Origin: CAYNFP01 sp964492595
GTDB taxonomy: Bacteria; Bacillota_I; Bacilli_A; RF39; UBA660
Length of the DNA: 53,894 bases
Assembly: GCA_964492595.1 (NCBI GenBank)
Contig: CAZBKY010000002.1
Span: 1-53,894 of the forward strand
Direction of reading: 5' to 3'
Below are positions 24,289 through 32,560 of this stretch, piece by piece. Made by a program: the position numbers and the translations under genes. The notes beneath the pieces are model-generated. The model saw only the letters and a program-made list of their open reading frames with translations, was not told where the DNA came from and searched no databases. Each line of letters starts with the position of its first letter. The stretch's first letter is position 1.

Positions 24289-25473
24289 TTATAAATATTC
24301 ATTAAAATTACTGGTTTCTAATTCATTTAATTTAATAATTTTAACTTCTTTAACTGCTTCATTTATTAAATCTTCAAAATTAAACTTTAATTCTTCTTCA
24401 TAAATTACATTTAAATCTGGATTTATTACTGGGTGTTTTGGAACAAATACTGTACAGCAATCCTGATATGGCTCTATACTTATTTCGTAAGTTCCAATGT
24501 TTTTTGATATTTCTATTATTTCTAATTTATCAAAAGAAGCTAACGGTCTAATGATTGGATAATTTGTTACATTATTAATGGCTTTTATACTTGTTAATGT
24601 CTGGCTCGCCACCTGTCCTATGCTTTCTCCATTTATAATTGCTAAATGCTTATTTTTTTTAGCTATTATTTCAGATATTTTATACATCATTCTTCTCATT
24701 ATAGTAATTAAATAATCTGGTTTTAAATTCTTATATATCATTTCTTGTATTTTAGTAAAATTTACTATATAAACCTTACCACCATTATTATATTCTTCCA
24801 ATACTTTTGCCAGTTTAATTACTTTATTTCTGGCTTCAAGGCTGGTATGCGGTAAACTTTCAAAATATATATAATCAAGTTTTATACCTTTTTTAATAGC
24901 AAGGTATCCAGCAACTGGACTGTCTATACCACCAGATAACATAAGCAGTGCCTTGCCTAAAGTTCCAACTGGATAACCTTTTAAGCCGGGAATTACCTTC
25001 CCATAAATATATGTATAACTTTGCCTTATTTCTATTACTACACTAATATCTGGGTTATGGACGTCAACTGACATTCCTTTTACATTTTTTAAAATATGAG
25101 CTCCTATTATTCTACTAAATTCCATACTATTAATTGGATATGCTTTATCACTTCTTTTAGTAAACACCTTGAATGTTTTATTACTAACTCCATTTAAAGA
25201 ATTAAGAACGCACCTTTTTATATCTTCTATATCAGAGCCTTCTATTTCATAGGCTATGACTATTTCATATATTCCATATATTTTTTTTAATATTCTCACA
25301 CATTCATTTATATCTGGTGAATATATAAACATTCTAGTTAAATCTTCTTTTATTTCAAATGAGATTCCATTTAATTTTTGAATTATATTGTCTTTTAAAG
25401 CTTTAATAAAGAATTTTCTATTATCTTTTTTTAAAACCAAATCTCCATATTTTATTAATATTAACTCTCTCAT
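24289..25473 (-). CDS. thiI: tRNA 4-thiouridine synthetase ThiI
   Basis: A 394-residue enzyme that adenylates U8 of tRNA and inserts sulfur to make s4U. It has the ferredoxin-like/THUMP N-terminus (to about 165) and a PP-loop ATPase domain with LMLSGGIDSPVAGYLA. The C-terminal rhodanese domain of the E. coli enzyme is absent, as in Bacillus, where a dedicated desulfurase (NifZ) hands over sulfur. That partner appears to be the gene ending 2 bp upstream. QDCCTVFVPKHP is the typical C-terminal Cys segment. Confidence 0.94.
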   Translation of the reverse strand: MRELILIKYGDLVLKKDNRKFFIKALKDNIIQKLNGISFEIKEDLTRMFIYSPDINECVRILKKIYGIYEIVIAYEIEGSDIEDIKRCVLNSLNGVSNKTFKVFTKRSDKAYPINSMEFSRIIGAHILKNVKGMSVDVHNPDISVVIEIRQSYTYIYGKVIPGLKGYPVGTLGKALLMLSGGIDSPVAGYLAIKKGIKLDYIYFESLPHTSLEARNKVIKLAKVLEEYNNGGKVYIVNFTKIQEMIYKNLKPDYLITIMRRMMYKISEIIAKKNKHLAIINGESIGQVASQTLTSIKAINNVTNYPIIRPLASFDKLEIIEISKNIGTYEISIEPYQDCCTVFVPKHPVINPDLNVIYEEELKFNFEDLINEAVKEVKIIKLNELETSNFNEYL

Positions 25474-25475
25474 AC

Positions 25476-26600
25476 TTATTTTAACAACAAACCATTATAT
25501 ACTTTATCAAAAGCATTTAAAAATTTAGTTATTTCCTCCAATTTTGTTAAATGACTTATACTTATTCTAATTGAAGTAGTGCTTATATTTGAATCATTGG
25601 TAATTGATTTTAATACAGTGCTTTCATCTAATGAAGAACAGGCAGTATTTGTAGATATGTAAATACCTTCTTTTTCTATTGCTCTAACAAAAGTCTCAGC
25701 TTTTATTTTAATTAAGCTCAAATTAACAATATGAGGAACACATAATTCATTGGAGTTTATAACAATATCTTTATATTCTTTTAAGCCTTCTATTAAAATT
25801 TTTTTTAATTCACTCACTTTTTTTATGTTATTTTCACTAGTTTCATTTATTATTCTTATGGCTTTACTAAAACTTACTATAAGGGGTAATGGTGGAGTTC
25901 CCCCTCTAAAGGGTGTATTTTCTGTAAGACCATAAATAAGAGGGTCTATTTCAAGATTTTCTTTTTTATAAAGCAGCCCTATTCCTTTAGGAGCATATAT
26001 TTTATGAGCTGAAAAAGAAGCCAAATCTACATCACTTAAATATATTCTTGTTTTTCCTAAAGCCTGAGTCATATCACTATGAAATATTGCTTTAGAATTT
26101 TTCTTATTTATAATTTGTCTTATTGTTTTAATAGGAGCTTGAAATCCAACTTCAGAGTTTACGGCACAAATGCTTATTAATATTGTATCTTTAGTTATTA
26201 ATTCTTCTAAATTTTTTAAATCTATCTGACCGCTAGGTAGAAGTTTTACATAGCTTATTTTAAAACCAATACTCTCTAAATAATCCATTACATCTAATAC
26301 ACTTTTATGTTCCAGATGAGAAGTGATTATATGTTTGCCCATTTTAGCATACTTAAAAGCAACACCTTTTATAGCTGTAGCATTAGACTCACTTGCTGAT
26401 GAGGTATATATTATTTCTTTTGGTTTAACTTTTAATATTTCACTTATCTGATTAGTTGCCTTTATAAGAAGTTCTTTTGATTTCATTCCTAAAGTATGTA
26501 TACTGTTAGCATTTCCAATAAAATCTTTAGTCACTCTAATATATGAATCAAGAACTTTCTCATCGACAGGGGTTGTGGCTGAATAATCTAAATATACCAT
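25476..26600 (-). CDS. Cysteine desulfurase (NifZ/IscS-like)
   Basis: A 374-residue PLP enzyme that takes sulfur from cysteine. The PLP lysine lies in SFSAHKIYAPKG, and the active cysteine in STNTACSSLDE on a normal-length loop. The N-terminal VYLDYSATTPVDEKVL is family-typical. Direct pairing with thiI in one operon suggests its persulfide goes to tRNA thiolation, like Bacillus NifZ, although a role in Fe-S cluster assembly cannot be excluded since no other desulfurase is in view. Confidence 0.93.
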   Translation of the reverse strand: MVYLDYSATTPVDEKVLDSYIRVTKDFIGNANSIHTLGMKSKELLIKATNQISEILKVKPKEIIYTSSASESNATAIKGVAFKYAKMGKHIITSHLEHKSVLDVMDYLESIGFKISYVKLLPSGQIDLKNLEELITKDTILISICAVNSEVGFQAPIKTIRQIINKKNSKAIFHSDMTQALGKTRIYLSDVDLASFSAHKIYAPKGIGLLYKKENLEIDPLIYGLTENTPFRGGTPPLPLIVSFSKAIRIINETSENNIKKVSELKKILIEGLKEYKDIVINSNELCVPHIVNLSLIKIKAETFVRAIEKEGIYISTNTACSSLDESTVLKSITNDSNISTTSIRISISHLTKLEEITKFLNAFDKVYNGLLLK

Positions 26601-26608
26601 AAAACACC

Positions 26609-28258
26609 TTATATTTCTCCTATTACTGTTAAAATAACAGGTTTACTTTCTGTTTCTTTAAATAGAAAATTACCAAGCTCTTCTCTTACACTTGTTCTTA
26701 TATTATTATAGTCTGCATATGAGGAATTAAACGTATTTTTTTCTATTATTTCTATTGCAATATTTTTAATTTCTTCTAATAATTCAGTATTATCTTTTGA
26801 ATATACAAAACCTCTTGTTGTTATTTCAGGACCCACCAGTATTTTTTTTGTTTTTTTATCTAAAGTTGCACTTATCAATATAAGACCATTAGAGCTTAGC
26901 ATTTCCCTATCTTTAAGTACTAATTCTCCAACATCTTCAGTACTTTTACCATCTATTAAAACATCATCAACAAAAATATTTTTTGTTTCAGTTACAAGTT
27001 TTCCATTTTCGATTGTGACAAAATAACCGTTTTCTTTTAAAAGTATATGATCAGTCTTTATTCCAACTTTTTCTGCCAAAGAAGCGTTTTCAACTTGATA
27101 ACGATATTCCCCTTTTATAGGCATATAGTATTTTGGATTGAATAATTTAATCAAAAGCATAATATCTTCACTAGATGCATGATGTCTGACACTCATATCT
27201 TTTGGTACAGTTTCAATATTTACTCCTTTAATAGCAATATCATTTAATAATTTAACAATTGTTTTTTCATAAGCATCATAACTTGGTTCTGCAAAACATA
27301 TTGTGTCTGTATCTAAAAGAGTAATGAACTTATCATATCCACCAACAATCCTATTTATATTAGAATAAGGCACTTCCATATCATTACTTACTAAAATAAC
27401 TGTATCTTCATCTTTTAAGTTTGTTAAATCCCCGATCATTTTCTTATCAACTTTCAAATACCCTTCATCAATGCTCATATTTACAATAGTATGAAGCTCT
27501 TTTCCCATTATCACAACTTTTCTGTTTTTATTCTTTAATGCATTAAAAATCTCTTGTATAGTGTATATATGAAGAGATAATATACTGAATATTATTCTTT
27601 TTTGATTTTTTTCTACAATTGATTTAAAGAAATTTTCAAGTTTATGATGCGGAGAGGTATGCCCTTTTTTAGATGCAAAAACACTTTCGCACATTAAGCA
27701 AAGAACACCTTGTTTTCCAATGTAGGCTATTTTCCCTAAATCCATATCATATTCGCCTTTCATAGTAGGATCTATTAAAAAGTCACCCATATAAATTATG
27801 CTTCCATCTTTAGTGTTTATACTGTATCCTACCGCTCCAGGAGTTGAATGAGTCACTCTAAATGGAAACACACTAAAATTACCAAAATCTATTTTTTTAT
27901 TAGGTTCAATTATGTTAAGATTTTTAATTTCTATACTCTCTTCTTTGGAATCAATTTCAATTATCTTAGATGTATACTTAGTTGCATATACTTTTATCTC
28001 CGGAATTTCTCTTACTAAATCTGTCAAAGCTCCCATATTTTCTCGATGCGGATGAGAAATGAAAATCCCTATTATATTTTGCCTGTTATTTTTAAGATAT
28101 TTAAAATCAGGTATTACATAATCAATACCATACATTTTGTCGGGAGCATATTTTATTCCACAATCAAAGATTAATATCTTTCCATCTATATTAACAGTAT
28201 AAATATTTTTACCATTCTCATTTAGGCCTCCTAAAGCCATAATATTAATTTTACTCAT
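26609..28258 (-). CDS. RNase J family protein with degenerate metal site (J2-like)
   Basis: A 549-residue beta-CASP metallo-beta-lactamase-fold protein of the RNase J family. The overall order is intact (ALGGLNENGKNIY, GDFLIDPT, KGHTSPHH, PKYYMPIKGEYRYQ, C-terminal domain ending with LFKETESKPVILTVIGEI). The zinc motif HxHxDH reads HPHREN (H69, H71, E73, N74), and the PxHGE ligand near the end of the core is K381. H136, D158 and H359 remain. Loss of these ligands resembles RNase J2, which acts mainly as a partner for active J1; an active paralogue should lie elsewhere in the genome. First gene of an operon with the desulfurase and thiI. Confidence 0.87.
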   Translation of the reverse strand: MSKINIMALGGLNENGKNIYTVNIDGKILIFDCGIKYAPDKMYGIDYVIPDFKYLKNNRQNIIGIFISHPHRENMGALTDLVREIPEIKVYATKYTSKIIEIDSKEESIEIKNLNIIEPNKKIDFGNFSVFPFRVTHSTPGAVGYSINTKDGSIIYMGDFLIDPTMKGEYDMDLGKIAYIGKQGVLCLMCESVFASKKGHTSPHHKLENFFKSIVEKNQKRIIFSILSLHIYTIQEIFNALKNKNRKVVIMGKELHTIVNMSIDEGYLKVDKKMIGDLTNLKDEDTVILVSNDMEVPYSNINRIVGGYDKFITLLDTDTICFAEPSYDAYEKTIVKLLNDIAIKGVNIETVPKDMSVRHHASSEDIMLLIKLFNPKYYMPIKGEYRYQVENASLAEKVGIKTDHILLKENGYFVTIENGKLVTETKNIFVDDVLIDGKSTEDVGELVLKDREMLSSNGLILISATLDKKTKKILVGPEITTRGFVYSKDNTELLEEIKNIAIEIIEKNTFNSSYADYNNIRTSVREELGNFLFKETESKPVILTVIGEI

Positions 28259-28303
28259 ATTTTTTCCTCCTCTTTTACATATAAAAGTTAAAATGATATA
28301 AAC

Positions 28304-28332
28304 ATTATAGCAAATTACATTAAAAATGTACA
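28304..28332 (-). promoter_or_regulatory. Extended -10 promoter of the RNase J operon
   Basis: Minus strand TGTACA (28332-28327), 17-bp spacer ending in TGC, TATAAT (28309-28304). GAGGAGG precedes the ATG at 28258. Confidence 0.7.
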
Positions 28333-28385
28333 GCCATTGTGCCTACACTCACTAAAAACAAATCTTTATTTTGATTATTATTAAT

Positions 28386-28709
28386 CTATTGAGTCAGATT
28401 TAAAGTATTTTCATGTTTTTTACTAAAGTCTATATTAGCCAAAAGACATCTTAATTTAACACACATTTCTTCATATGATAAAGATGCATATTCTTCTACA
28501 ATTGTACCAGGCTCTAAGTCTCCCAATATTTCAAACATCAGCCCCATATATATAATACCTTGCTGATCATCTGATAACTGTGGATTATTTAAATACCTTC
28601 CCATACTTCCAAGAGGTAGCCCTTCTTTTTGCTCAAAAATTAAAACTCTTTCTATCAAATTTCTTTGAGAAATACTTAACCCAGGGTGAAAATTATACTT
28701 TATATCCAA
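28386..28709 (-). CDS. Uncharacterised 107-residue protein
   Basis: A soluble, probably alpha-helical protein (LSISQRNLIERVLIFEQKEG, SYEEMCVKLRCLLANIDF). No family is recognised. Its start overlaps the end of the preceding small gene by 17 bp, so the two are likely translated together and may function as a pair. It ends before the RNase J promoter. Confidence 0.6.
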   Translation of the reverse strand: MDIKYNFHPGLSISQRNLIERVLIFEQKEGLPLGSMGRYLNNPQLSDDQQGIIYMGLMFEILGDLEPGTIVEEYASLSYEEMCVKLRCLLANIDFSKKHENTLNLTQ

Positions 28710-28905
28710 CTTCTTCCTCCAGTATTTTAATTTCAGTATGAAGCCTTGAAGCTTTGCTTCCAGCTTGAAGAGATTTAGTTTTCCACTCTCCAGCTTTGTT
28801 ATAATTCCCTTTAGATAACCACATTAAGGGTTTAGTGAAACAATAACCAACTCTATTTAAAGACCTGCTCATTTCTGTTTTTAGTTTTTCGTTTTCTTTT
28901 TTCAT
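28693..28905 (-). CDS. Uncharacterised 70-residue basic protein
   Basis: A small lysine-rich protein with an N-terminal helical segment (MKKENEKLKTEMSRSLNRVG) and central GEWKTKSLQAGSKASRL. Likely cytoplasmic; no family is recognised. Overlaps the downstream gene by 17 bp and starts 25 bp after the thioredoxin-fold gene, so all three minus-strand genes may share a transcript. Confidence 0.5.
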   Translation of the reverse strand: MKKENEKLKTEMSRSLNRVGYCFTKPLMWLSKGNYNKAGEWKTKSLQAGSKASRLHTEIKILEEEVGYKV

Positions 28906-28930
28906 TTTCTATTATTTGCAAACCTCTTTT

Positions 28931-29518
28931 TTATTCGCAGGTTGTACATACATTAGGTACTATTTTTTTTAACATAACAGACAATTCTGATTTAAGGGTC
29001 GATACTTTGTCTTCAGTCCAATATTCCAAAGGAGTACCATCTTCTTCACTTACTACAGAAGTTTCATTGTTATGCCCTATTATTACTCCGTCTTTAACTA
29101 CTGTTATATCGGGAACATATACTCTATGATTTCCATTTTCATCTAATAATAAATTATCTCCAAGTAATGAAACAATCCTTTTATAATCATCGGTATTATC
29201 ACTTCTGATTTCCTTTATGTTTAAATAATATATTTCCTTTATCCCAACATTTTTTGCAGTATCATTTAAATAAGGAATATAAGATTGACACCAAGGACAT
29301 TCTGGAAATCCAAAATATATAACTCCAGTACCATTTTCTAATATTTCTATAATTTCATTTGAAGTTTTATATACAAATAAATTATCCTTACCCACTTCGG
29401 GATACTCAATTATGAATTTTTCGGCATCTGTTTTATTATAGTAAAGTAAATATACTCCAACTGCCCCACATAATAAAACTACAGCAACTATTATAATTAA
29501 AAATATTTTTTTATTCAT
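28931..29518 (-). CDS. Membrane-anchored thioredoxin-fold protein (CPWC)
   Basis: A 195-residue protein with an N-terminal signal anchor (IFLIIIVAVVLLCGAVGVYLLYY, truncated here) and an extracytoplasmic thioredoxin-like domain. The active site is FPECPWCQSYIP near residue 72-83, followed by a cis-Pro loop in RVYVPDITVV. It resembles bacteriocin transport accessory proteins and other thiol oxidoreductases. A C-terminal CTTCE adds a second Cys pair. It could act on disulfide-rich exported proteins such as the pilins or coat protein, but that is conjecture. Confidence 0.8.
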   Translation of the reverse strand: MNKKIFLIIIVAVVLLCGAVGVYLLYYNKTDAEKFIIEYPEVGKDNLFVYKTSNEIIEILENGTGVIYFGFPECPWCQSYIPYLNDTAKNVGIKEIYYLNIKEIRSDNTDDYKRIVSLLGDNLLLDENGNHRVYVPDITVVKDGVIIGHNNETSVVSEEDGTPLEYWTEDKVSTLKSELSVMLKKIVPNVCTTCE

Positions 29519-29590
29519 TTTCTACACTTCCTTGATTTTATTTTATCATAGTAGAATTGTAAAAATCAATTCAATTAGGTAAAAGGAATC

Positions 29591-29618
29591 ACTCTTTGAT
29601 GAATTAAGGCATAAATTA
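29591..29618 (+). promoter_or_regulatory. SigK-type promoter for the coat gene
   Basis: AC (29591-29592), 17 bases, then CATAAATTA (29610-29618), which matches the SigK -10 consensus CATANNNTA. AAGGGGTGG then precedes ATG 29651. The sigK gene is in the same window at 53186. Confidence 0.6.
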
Positions 29619-29650
29619 TAAGTGAAAAGAAATGAAGGGGTGGATTTATA

Positions 29651-30079
29651 ATGAATACTAACGTTTGTCCAGGAAAAAAAGAATGCAGTACTTGCCTTAC
29701 AGAAATTCTTCAAGTTATTTGTATACTTCAAGAAAATGCATGCCCTGACAACTGTTTAAATGCTTGCGATAGACCAGCACTTGGAGGAGGTAGTAACTGT
29801 GTGGTTTGCAATACAAGACCTATAATGTTATATACCTGCTGCGGAAATGGTGTACCTTGGGCAATGCCAGTTGACAGGAATTCATCAAGTTGTGAAACAA
29901 GTACAGTTTTCAGAGTAGAAAAAATTGATGGCTGCTGCTGCACATTTAGAGTTTTAGCGCCTAATGTAAGTGATAATTGCTTATTTCCTTATGTAGCTAC
30001 AGATTCTATATTCACAATGGATATAAGTTGCATGTGTGCTCTTAGATGCTTAAACGACACTTATGTAGAGTGTTTATAA
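29651..30079 (+). CDS. CotY/CotZ-like spore coat protein
   Basis: A 142-residue protein with about 20 cysteines, including CCxC-type clusters (YTCCGNG, GCCCTFRV). The layout, with CLTEILQVICILQ at the start and FRVEKIDGCCCTFRVL in the middle, is that of CotY/CotZ, cysteine-cross-linked proteins of the outer spore crust or exosporium. It has a SigK-type promoter, so expression in the mother cell late in sporulation is predicted. Single-gene unit ending in a terminator. Confidence 0.85.
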   Translation: MNTNVCPGKKECSTCLTEILQVICILQENACPDNCLNACDRPALGGGSNCVVCNTRPIMLYTCCGNGVPWAMPVDRNSSSCETSTVFRVEKIDGCCCTFRVLAPNVSDNCLFPYVATDSIFTMDISCMCALRCLNDTYVECL

Positions 30080-30103
30080 AGGAGTTCAATTGAGCTCTTT
30101 TTG
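30077..30103 (+). terminator. Intrinsic terminator of the coat gene
   Basis: Stem GAGTTC/GAGCTC (30082-30087 with 30092-30097) with AATT loop, extended by A-T pairs, followed by TTTTTG. It starts at the stop codon. Confidence 0.85.
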
Positions 30104-30156
30104 TTTGTGTGGTTTTTTATGTTTATTTATAGTATAATATTAGCAGGTGAACAAAT

Positions 30157-30468
30157 ATGATATGGCAATATATAGTTATAATTGTTGTTCTTCTGATTAT
30201 TTCTCTAATAATAATCAAGTTAAGAAGAAAAGATTTTTCAATAGAAATTAATAAACTTATTCAATATCTTGGCGGTAAAGAAAACATATTAAATGTAGAA
30301 GTTAATATGTCTAGATTAAAAGTAACTCTTAAAGATATGGAAATGGTGAACAAAGATGGGATTCAAAAACTCGGCGCTAGAGGAATTGTTGAAGTAGATA
30401 ATCAGTTAAAAATTATTTTTGGTGCAAATTCAAAAGAATTAAAAAAATATATTATAGATTTAAAGTGA
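30157..30468 (+). CDS. Membrane-anchored PTS EIIB-like protein without phospho-cysteine
   Basis: 103 residues: one N-terminal transmembrane helix (about 3-21), then an EIIB-like (glucose-type) domain with LGGKENILNVE (38-48), RLKVTLKD (53-60), GARGIVEVDNQLKIIFG (73-89). In true EIIB domains the segment before TRLR carries the phosphorylated cysteine; here it reads VEVNMSRLKV, with N50 at the cysteine position. There is no EIIC or EIIA neighbour. It therefore cannot phosphorylate sugar and probably works as a binding or regulatory module. It lies in a sporulation-type gene group; a role there is only inferred. Confidence 0.72.
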   Translation: MIWQYIVIIVVLLIISLIIIKLRRKDFSIEINKLIQYLGGKENILNVEVNMSRLKVTLKDMEMVNKDGIQKLGARGIVEVDNQLKIIFGANSKELKKYIIDLK

Positions 30469-30503
30469 TAAAATTTACACTTTTTTTCTTTTTTCGACAA
30501 ATT

Positions 30504-30532
30504 TTGACATTTAAGTCTGTTATTCTTATATC
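30504..30532 (+). promoter_or_regulatory. Possible promoter of the kinase gene
   Basis: TTGACA (30504-30509), 17-bp spacer, TATATC (30527-30532). The predicted start is very close to the GAGGTG ribosome-binding site, which lowers confidence. Confidence 0.45.
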
Positions 30533-30547
30533 GTGAGGTGAAATTAA

Positions 30548-31441
30548 ATGTTAAATTTTGAAGGATTAATTGTTAATACTATTTTTATATTATTCCCAAG
30601 TCTATTTTATACAATATATTCTGCAAATAAACAGAATTTAAAAGAAGAAGAAAATTATGTGGTTTTAGATTTCACATTGATTTTATCATTACTACTTATT
30701 ATTATGTATAATAAATTCTTTGATACAGACTACATAATATATTATTTTTTAATTATTTTNNNNNNNNNNNNNNNNNNNNNNNNNNNNNNNNNNNNNNNNN
30801 NNNNNNNNNNNNNNNNNNNNNNNNNNNNNNNNNNNNNNNNNNNNNNNNNNNNNNNNNNNGTAGTAAAAGGATATTTAAGTATGATAAACCTTGAAAACAA
30901 AGAAAAAAGTATTAAATATATAAATATTATCAAAAGCGAAGTTGAAAGAACAGTAAACTTACTTGAAGATTTTATGCAGTTCAGTAAAATTCAATTAAAA
31001 TATGAAATTTTCAGTTATAAAATCTTGCTTGAAGAAATTAAAGACTTAGTAATACCGCTTTTTATAGCAAATGATGTTAAATATGATTTTAAAAGTGAGG
31101 AAGGAATAATTATAAAAGGGGACTTTTTAAGACTTAAACAAGTTATAATTAATATAATAAAAAACTCTATTGAAGCATGTGATGAAAAAGGAAATGTATC
31201 TATAAAATGTTTTTTAGATCAAAAATTCTTAAATATCATTATAAAAGACAATGGAATTGGAATGGATAAAGAAACTTTAAACAAAATTATGACTCCTTTT
31301 TATACTACAAAAGAAAAAGGAACTGGTGTAGGAGTATGCTTGTCCAGAGAAATAATAGAAGCCCATAAAGGAAAACTAATATACTCTTCCTCACTAGGCA
31401 AAGGGACAACCGCTAAAATAATCTTACCTATATTTAATTAA
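30548..31441 (+). CDS. KinB-like sporulation histidine kinase, interrupted by a 100-N gap
   Basis: The N-terminal 70 residues are hydrophobic and begin like Bacillus KinB (IFILFPSLFYTIY). After the gap the frame resumes at VVKGYLSMI, just beyond where the H-box (HEIRNPL) should be, so the phosphoacceptor His lies in unsequenced DNA. N (INIIKNSIEACDEKG), G1 (IKDNGIGMDKE), F (PFYTTKEKGTG) and G2 motifs are complete, and the protein ends normally. KinB in Bacillus has about 240 residues before the H-box, so the true gap may be several hundred bases. The upstream coat gene and downstream coat-like gene support a sporulation-initiation role; a related signal-sensing kinase is the alternative. Confidence 0.8.
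   Translation: MLNFEGLIVNTIFILFPSLFYTIYSANKQNLKEEENYVVLDFTLILSLLLIIMYNKFFDTDYIIYYFLIIXXXXXXXXXXXXXXXXXXXXXXXXXXXXXXXXXXVVKGYLSMINLENKEKSIKYINIIKSEVERTVNLLEDFMQFSKIQLKYEIFSYKILLEEIKDLVIPLFIANDVKYDFKSEEGIIIKGDFLRLKQVIINIIKNSIEACDEKGNVSIKCFLDQKFLNIIIKDNGIGMDKETLNKIMTPFYTTKEKGTGVGVCLSREIIEAHKGKLIYSSSLGKGTTAKIILPIFN
30760..30859. other. Assembly gap (100 N) of unknown true length
   Basis: A round-number run of N inside the kinase. The frames on either side match, but by family comparison considerably more than 100 bases, perhaps about 500, are missing. Confidence 0.7.
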
Positions 31442-31641
31442 TAGTAAGGGTAATTGTATTGATATCCTCCATAATAATTTCCTCCGTATGGATTATTGTT
31501 ATATGGATATACAGGTCTTGGTCTATATGGGTTAAATGCCGCATAAGTGACACCGCCTGTTAAAGCTCCGAGTAAAAAAGGCCCAGCCAACCCGACAAAC
31601 CTATCATTTCTATTATTATAGCTGTAATTATTAAATTTCAT
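31438..31641 (-). CDS. Small Tyr/Asn/Gly/Pro-rich coat-associated-type protein
   Basis: A 67-residue protein: a short polar start, a hydrophobic RFVGLAGPFLLGALTGGVTY (residues 14-33), then a tail rich in Tyr, Asn, Pro and Gly. Small proteins with a PFLLGxLxGG core and Tyr-rich tail are found in many spore formers and are suspected coat or spore-envelope components. It converges with the kinase, the stops overlapping by 4 bp. No experimental role is known to me. Confidence 0.6.
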   Translation of the reverse strand: MKFNNYSYNNRNDRFVGLAGPFLLGALTGGVTYAAFNPYRPRPVYPYNNNPYGGNYYGGYQYNYPYY

Positions 31642-31683
31642 TAAAACTCCTCCCTACTTTATAATATGAAAGAGAAATTTTTT

Positions 31684-32553
31684 CTATAAAGATTTTAACC
31701 TATACAAGTTAAATGATGGCGGATTTAGTAATCTATAAGGATATGCTGCTGTACCTATACCACTTGATATATATATATGTGTGTTTCCTCTTTTATAATG
31801 AGGTGTAAAATATTCTTCACTTCCTTTTGGTAAAAACAATGGACCATAATAAGGAAGATTGATCGTACCATTTAAAGAATTTCCAGAAAGAATAAGATCA
31901 AATGAAATATCTTGATTTAATAATATTTTTGCATTATCTCCCTCATGAGTCATTATAATTTTATAATTAGGTTTATAAACTTCATTTTCTGTTTCTTCAA
32001 AGTAATTTAAACAGCCTTCTAAGTTTATTGTTTCTTTTAATGAACTATTTAATCCGCATAAATATATAGGGATGAGTCCATCGTTATAAATCAGTTCATA
32101 TTCATTTTGAAGTATTTTAAATCCACTTTCACTCATTATAGATATATATTTTTCATCAAAGTCTTCATTACCTTTTATAGCATATTTACCTAAAACAGAA
32201 GTCATATCAGTTAAATATTCAGTTAGTTTTTCGGCACTTTTATAAGCGCCATTTGTTAAATTACCAGTAAATAATATTAAATCCGGTTTCAATTCATTTA
32301 TTTTTTTTACCAGTTTTTCTACCTCTTCATTATGAGTTGTATTGCCCCAATATAAATCTGTAAAATGAACTATTTTTATACCACTGAAATTAGATGGAAT
32401 ATTTTCTCTTGATATTTTATATTCCTTAACAATAAGTTTCGAAGGCTCAATATATCTAGCATATAAATATACTCCACTAATTAATATCACTACTACTAAA
32501 AAAATATTTAATAATATATTCTTAGCCTTTGATTTTTCATCATTATTATCCAT
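31684..32553 (-). CDS. Metallophosphoesterase-fold protein lacking metal ligands
   Basis: A 289-residue relative of YkoQ-type membrane-anchored metallophosphoesterases, with one N-terminal transmembrane helix (about 12-31). The fold order is preserved, but nearly every metal ligand is changed: DxH reads D66-L-Y68, GD reads G-N98, GNHD reads G-N129-E130-D, and GHTHGGQ reads G-N225-S-L-N-G-T. H203 is kept (MTHEGD). The characteristic C-terminus YISSGIGTAAYPYRLLNPP is recognisable. The protein is predicted to be catalytically dead and may bind nucleotide, lipid or protein. It starts 7 bp after the CPBP protease gene. Confidence 0.82.
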   Translation of the reverse strand: MDNNDEKSKAKNILLNIFLVVVILISGVYLYARYIEPSKLIVKEYKISRENIPSNFSGIKIVHFTDLYWGNTTHNEEVEKLVKKINELKPDLILFTGNLTNGAYKSAEKLTEYLTDMTSVLGKYAIKGNEDFDEKYISIMSESGFKILQNEYELIYNDGLIPIYLCGLNSSLKETINLEGCLNYFEETENEVYKPNYKIIMTHEGDNAKILLNQDISFDLILSGNSLNGTINLPYYGPLFLPKGSEEYFTPHYKRGNTHIYISSGIGTAAYPYRLLNPPSFNLYRLKSL

Positions 32554-32560
32554 AACTCAC

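Noticed and set aside
30080..30156. Small ORF after the coat gene
   Set aside because: The stretch is a terminator followed by a promoter-like AT-rich leader; no frame with a ribosome-binding site.
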